DNA of 8,725 bases from Verrucomicrobiota bacterium. Its GTDB lineage: Bacteria; Verrucomicrobiota; Verrucomicrobiia; Limisphaerales; UBA1100. Positions 5,171 to 8,725 of the stretch are shown here, piece by piece (position 1 is the first letter of the stretch; the number at the start of each line of letters is the position of its first letter). The DNA is taken from NCBI GenBank assembly GCA_015660155.1, contig DQLO01000089.1:1-8725 (forward strand). Direction: 5' to 3'. The translations under genes were made by a program, and so were the position numbers. The notes beneath the pieces are model-generated. The model was not told where the DNA came from, did no database searches, and worked only from the letters and a program-made list of their open reading frames with translations.

Positions 5171-8100
5171 AGCATTTTTTGTATTTCTTGCCGCTGCCGC
5201 ACGGGCACGAATCATTGCGACCCACGCGCGGGCCGGAGCGGACGGGGCGCGCTTTTTGTTCCGCGCTCACTTCGCTGTTTACCTCGCTGACCACGTCGCT
5301 GCTGGCGTTGATCATCGAGGCGTCGAGGCCAAAGGCGCTGGCCATTTGATGGCTCGCCTGCGTCGGCAAACTGCGCAGGAAATGTTGCACGGCTTCCAAG
5401 CTCGAGGCGGTGAGGAACACGTTTTTGCAAACCTCCTCCTTGATGTGAACCATCAATTCCTCGAACATATCGCGCGCCTCGGTTTTGTATTCCACCAGTG
5501 GATCTTTCTGCCCGTAAGCGCGCAGATGCACGGACTGCCGCAGCCCATCCATCGCGTACAAATGATCGCGCCAGAGGCGATCCACCGCGGTGAGCACGGT
5601 GTAGCGTTCGCCCTGCGCGAGTGAGTCCGTGTCTTCGGCGGCGATTTTTATTTCGTACACCGAATGCACCGCGTCGATGATGCGACGGCACACGGCAAAC
5701 TGCCCTGCAGTGAGGCCGTCGTACATTGAGCCGGTGGAGGGTTCCTCGGTGCCTTCGTGATAGGCCTTCTCCAGTTCCGCCTGATCGAGGCCCACGGGGT
5801 AAGTGAGGTTCACCCATTCATCCAGCGGACGGAATCCGCCGTCAGTATCCTCCGTGTCATCGATTTGCGAGAGATGGCCTTCCACGCGTTCGATGGTGAC
5901 CTCCTCGATGATGTCAAAAATAATGTCGCGCGTGTCGTCGCCGTGCAGCACGCGATTGCGGAAGCCGTATAGTTCCTCGCGCTGTTTGTTCATCACATCA
6001 TCGTACTCGAGCGTACGGCGGCGGGTTTGATAGTGATGTTGCTCCACGCGTTTCTGGGCGGTCCCGATGGAGCGGTTGAGCATCGGATGCGAAATTTCCT
6101 CACCCTCTTCCATGCCGAGTTTCTCAAGCCAACCGCCCATCTTGTCGCTGGCGCCGTACAACCGCATGAGGTCATCCTCGAGACTGAGGAAAAAGTGGGA
6201 GCTGCCCGGATCGCCCTGCCGCGCGCAACGGCCGCGTAACTGGCGATCGATCCGGCGCGATTCGTGGCGCTCGGTGCCGAGCACGTGGAGCCCGCCAATG
6301 CCGGGGATGCCTTCGGCGAGTTTGATGTCGGTGCCGCGCCCGGCCATGTTGGTGGCGATGGTAACGGTGCCGCGTTGGCCGGCGCGCGCCACAATTTCCG
6401 CTTCCTGTTCGTGGTATTTGGCGTTGAGCACGCTGTGCGGGATGCGTTCCTTTTTCAGCAAACTGGCCATGTGCTCGCTGGTTTCCACCGCCACGGTGCC
6501 CACCAGAATGGGCCGGCCTTCGCCGTGAATTTTTTTCACCTCATCAATCACCGCCTGATATTTTTCTTTGGTGCTGAGGTAAATGGAGTCGTTGCGATCG
6601 TCGCGAACGCACACTTGGTCGGTGGGGATGACGAGCACGCCCATGTTGTAAATATCGAGAAACTCGTTGGCCTCGGTCTCGGCGGTGCCGGTCATGCCGG
6701 CGAGCTTGAGGTATAACCGGAAATAATTCTGAATCGTGATGGTGGCGTACGTTTGCGTCTCGGCCTCGATGCGGACGCCTTCCTTGGCTTCCACGGCTTG
6801 GTGCAGTCCGTCACTCCAGCGGCGGCCTTCCATGGCGCGGCCAGTGTGTTCGTCCACGATCACCACTTTGTTGTCGGCCACGATGTATTGCTGGTCGCGC
6901 TCGTAAATGCAATAGGCCTTGAGCAACTGCGAGGTGACGTGGATGCGTTCGCTGCGCTCTTCGCTTTCGGCCTGCACTCGCTGTTTTTCGGCAAGGCGTT
7001 CCTGCGGAGTAAGATCTTCGTTGACGTCAATCTCGTGATGCGCGGTGACCACGTCGGGCATCATAAAGGCTTCGGGGTCATTGGGGCTGAGAAAATCGCG
7101 ACCCTTTTCGGAGAGATCGGCATCGTGGCTCTTCTCGTCCATGGCAAAGAAGAGGAACTCCTTTTGCGCGTACAACTCTTTCTTGGTTTGATCCTTGTGC
7201 AACTCCATCTCGGAGTCGTTGAGGCGGCGCAGGTTGTCGGGATTGGTTTTCAGCTTCAACAAGCTGGGATGCTTGGGTTGGCCCATTTGCGCGCGGTACA
7301 TTAAAATCCCAATTTCAAAATCGAGATCGGAATTATTGCCGTTTTCCTTGGCTTGCGCGCATAGTTTTTCGGCGTCGCGCAGATAGCCATCGCACAGCTC
7401 ACGCTGCTTGCGCACGATGGCTTGAATCTTAGGCTTAAGTTCGCTGTAAAGGCGCTGATCCTGCTTCACCATCGTGGGGCCGCTGATGATGAGCGGCGTG
7501 CGGGCTTCGTCGATGAGGATGGAATCCACCTCATCCACGATGGCGAAGTAATGCCCGCGCTGCACTTGTTCCTCGGCGGTTTGCGCCATGCCGTTGTCGC
7601 GCAGATAATCAAAACCAAATTCGGAGTTGGTCCCGTAAGTGACATCGCACGCGTACATTTCGCGGCGCTTGGGCGGCGATTGATCGTGCTGGATGACGCC
7701 CACAGTGAGCCCAAGAAATTCGTAAACCGCGCCCATCCATTCCGAGTCACGCGCGGCAAGATAATCATTCACCGTGACCACGTGCACGCCTCGATCTGAA
7801 AGTGCGTTGAGATAAACCGGCAACGTGGCGACCAGCGTCTTGCCTTCGCCCGTGGCCATTTCCGCAATGCGACGGGTGTGCAGCGCGTAGCCACCAACGA
7901 GCTGCACGTCAAAGGGAATCATGTTCCACTCCAGATCGTGCCCGCGCACGTGGACGTTGCTCCCGCACAGTCGACGGCAGGCGTCCTTCACCACCGCAAA
8001 CGCCTCGGGCATCAGCTCCTCCAGCCGCGCCGCCAACTCTTTATCGTCGTCGATGGCACTGATTTGCGATTTCCACGCCCGCGTTTTGTCGCGCAGCTCT

Positions 8101-8222
8101 TCATCAGTCAACCCTTTCAGCACCGCCTCATGGGAATACACCGCTGGAACGAGCGTCTCGGAAATGCGCCGCACTTCGCGCTCATTTTTCGTGCCGAAAA
8201 TTCTCTTAATTAATCCAATCAT
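5163..8222 (-). CDS. secA: Protein translocase ATPase SecA
   Basis: SecA couples ATP hydrolysis to pushing unfolded preproteins through SecYEG. The domains run in order: NBD1 with Walker A ATGEGKT (123-129) and the DEAD-like [13 protein letters not shown] (229-241); an enlarged preprotein cross-linking domain (about 250-450); [17 protein letters not shown] (456-472); [12 protein letters not shown] (507-518); NBD2 with [11 protein letters not shown] (625-635) and [14 protein letters not shown] (660-673); the helical wing and scaffold with [12 protein letters not shown] (738-749); the two-helix finger region (886-913); and a variable linker. The end is a SEC-C zinc site, Cys1006-X-Cys1008-X8-Cys1017-Cys1018, which typically contacts SecB and lipids. 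At 1019 residues it is longer than the 901 of E. coli, mainly through about 90 extra residues at roughly 262-395. The ATG at 8222 gives the usual [10 protein letters not shown] start. The ribosome binding site is poor: AAAGG sits almost on the start codon. The gene leads an overlapping three-gene unit. Confidence 0.98.
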   Translation of the reverse strand: MIGLIKRIFGTKNEREVRRISETLVPAVYSHEAVLKGLTDEELRDKTRAWKSQISAIDDDKELAARLEELMPEAFAVVKDACRRLCGSNVHVRGHDLEWNMIPFDVQLVGGYALHTRRIAEMATGEGKTLVATLPVYLNALSDRGVHVVTVNDYLAARDSEWMGAVYEFLGLTVGVIQHDQSPPKRREMYACDVTYGTNSEFGFDYLRDNGMAQTAEEQVQRGHYFAIVDEVDSILIDEARTPLIISGPTMVKQDQRLYSELKPKIQAIVRKQRELCDGYLRDAEKLCAQAKENGNNSDLDFEIGILMYRAQMGQPKHPSLLKLKTNPDNLRRLNDSEMELHKDQTKKELYAQKEFLFFAMDEKSHDADLSEKGRDFLSPNDPEAFMMPDVVTAHHEIDVNEDLTPQERLAEKQRVQAESEERSERIHVTSQLLKAYCIYERDQQYIVADNKVVIVDEHTGRAMEGRRWSDGLHQAVEAKEGVRIEAETQTYATITIQNYFRLYLKLAGMTGTAETEANEFLDIYNMGVLVIPTDQVCVRDDRNDSIYLSTKEKYQAVIDEVKKIHGEGRPILVGTVAVETSEHMASLLKKERIPHSVLNAKYHEQEAEIVARAGQRGTVTIATNMAGRGTDIKLAEGIPGIGGLHVLGTERHESRRIDRQLRGRCARQGDPGSSHFFLSLEDDLMRLYGASDKMGGWLEKLGMEEGEEISHPMLNRSIGTAQKRVEQHHYQTRRRTLEYDDVMNKQREELYGFRNRVLHGDDTRDIIFDIIEEVTIERVEGHLSQIDDTEDTDGGFRPLDEWVNLTYPVGLDQAELEKAYHEGTEEPSTGSMYDGLTAGQFAVCRRIIDAVHSVYEIKIAAEDTDSLAQGERYTVLTAVDRLWRDHLYAMDGLRQSVHLRAYGQKDPLVEYKTEARDMFEELMVHIKEEVCKNVFLTASSLEAVQHFLRSLPTQASHQMASAFGLDASMINASSDVVSEVNSEVSAEQKARPVRSGPRVGRNDSCPCGSGKKYKKCCG

Positions 8223-8248
8223 ACCTTTGAAATCATTGCGAAACGGGG

Positions 8249-8277
8249 AAACTATGGCATTTGAGGGCCAAGGTCAA
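8249..8277 (-). promoter_or_regulatory. Candidate promoter of the secA unit
   Basis: On the minus strand TTGACC (8277-8272) is followed after 17 bases by TAGTTT (8254-8249). The -35 box matches five of six positions and the -10 box three of six. Transcription would start near 8242, about 20 bases before the secA ATG. It lies in the 77-base gap after the aldolase stop, where I see no intrinsic terminator, so secA may also receive read-through from the aldolase gene. Confidence 0.4.
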
Positions 8278-8299
8278 AGCAATCCGAACCCCACTGAAG

Positions 8300-8725
8300 T
8301 TATGACAAGTGTTCGGCGGCCGTCTCCGGCGTGGCACCTTCGTGCACCAACGCCATCAGCGCGCGCGTCATCCCCGCCGGATTAGCGTGCTGAATGATGT
8401 TGCGGCCGTACACGATGCCCGCCGCGCCTTGCGCTAAAATCGTGTGGGTGCGTTGAAGAATCTCTTCGTCACTCACACGCCCGCCGCCACGCACAAGCAC
8501 CGGAATGCGCCCGGCGATTTGGATGACTTGATGGTAATCCGCCGGATCATCCGTGGGATCTGCCTTGATGACATCCGCGCCCAGCTCCACCGCTTGGCGC
8601 ACGAGCGGCAGAATTTTTTCCAGATCGCCGTCCACTTGATACCCGCCCGCCTCGGTGTTGGGCTTGAACACCAACGGCTCAATCATCAACGGCATCGCCA
8701 ACGCATCGCACTGCGGCTTGAGGTC
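8300..8725 (-). CDS. DhnA-type class I aldolase (FbaB-like), C-terminal part, runs off right edge
   Basis: The last 141 residues are in the window; the frame stays open to the right edge, so the start lies outside. Recognisable elements are MPLMIEPLVF (11-20), VIKADPTDDP with the likely Schiff-base Lys54, VLVRGGGR (76-83) and GIVYGRNIIQH (103-113). The last two are the phosphate-binding loops of the barrel. This matches the DeoC/LacD/DhnA superfamily of class I aldolases, which includes archaeal-type fructose-1,6-bisphosphate aldolase and related enzymes for 2-amino-3,7-dideoxyheptulosonate or autoinducer-2 metabolism. The kept phosphate loops favour a phosphorylated sugar substrate; fructose bisphosphate is the most likely single guess, but the N-terminal half is needed to decide. 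The gene ends 77 bases before secA on the same strand. Confidence 0.85.
   Translation of the reverse strand, partial: DLKPQCDALAMPLMIEPLVFKPNTEAGGYQVDGDLEKILPLVRQAVELGADVIKADPTDDPADYHQVIQIAGRIPVLVRGGGRVSDEEILQRTHTILAQGAAGIVYGRNIIQHANPAGMTRALMALVHEGATPETAAEHLS

Noticed and set aside
5212..5817. Minus-strand frame of 201 codons overlapping the 3' part of secA
   Set aside because: It is an out-of-frame, Arg-rich shadow; the secA frame covers the same bases through to the SEC-C motif.
6753..7304. Plus-strand frame of 183 codons within secA
   Set aside because: It is an antisense shadow of an unmistakable secA; its hydrophobic look reflects complemented Glu/Lys/Gln codons.
8255..8270. TGGC...GCCA inverted repeat between the aldolase and secA genes as a terminator
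   Set aside because: The stem is four pairs with a large loop and no T-tract; it fits better as promoter spacer.
1..8725. Mobile element, prophage, CRISPR or RNA gene
   Set aside because: I saw no transposase, integrase, terminal inverted repeats, spaced short repeats, or tRNA/rRNA-like sequence on either strand.

Overview
The window looks like an ordinary chromosomal stretch from a member of the Verrucomicrobiota (PVC group), moderately GC-rich, possibly close to the Pedosphaera/Limisphaera branch. The evidence is indirect. There are two type IV pilin-like pseudopilins with the FTLIELLVV leader typical of large PVC families, a long SecA (1019 residues) ending in a SEC-C zinc motif, a dihydrodipicolinate-synthase-like/Old-Yellow-Enzyme-like gene pair, and starts that mostly lack a clear Shine-Dalgarno sequence. 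There are no rRNA or tRNA genes, insertion sequences, phage genes or CRISPR arrays.

Layout, left to right. (1) Positions 1-403, minus strand: the 5' part of a secreted protein with regular 24-residue MORN-like repeats, running off the left edge. (2) Positions 446-1067, minus strand: a complete single-gene unit for a peroxiredoxin, with a near-consensus promoter (TTGACA, 17 bases, TATAAC) and a strong intrinsic terminator. (3) Positions 1175-2729, plus strand: two tandem pseudopilin genes, about two-thirds identical as proteins, ended by a terminator that overlaps the stop codon of the convergent gene. (4) Positions 2758-8222, minus strand, read right to left: secA, then a DapA-like class I aldolase/synthase, then an OYE-like flavin oxidoreductase. 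Each junction overlaps by exactly 8 bases, so the three are very probably co-transcribed and translationally coupled. (5) Positions 8300-8725, minus strand: the C-terminal part of a DhnA-type class I aldolase, running off the right edge.

The unifying logic is limited. SecA drives Sec-dependent export, which would serve the signal-peptide-bearing MORN protein and probably the pseudopilins. The DapA-like and OYE-like enzymes look like two steps of one unknown catabolic or biosynthetic route, attached to secA for expression. I found no convincing new multi-gene system. The items most worth a second look are the tandem pseudopilins with a conserved Trp-Trp C-terminus, the DapA-like enzyme that lacks the family's usual tyrosine, the OYE-like protein with an incomplete iron-sulfur cysteine motif, and the coupling of both enzymes to secA. 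No stretch longer than 300 bases lacks a gene.
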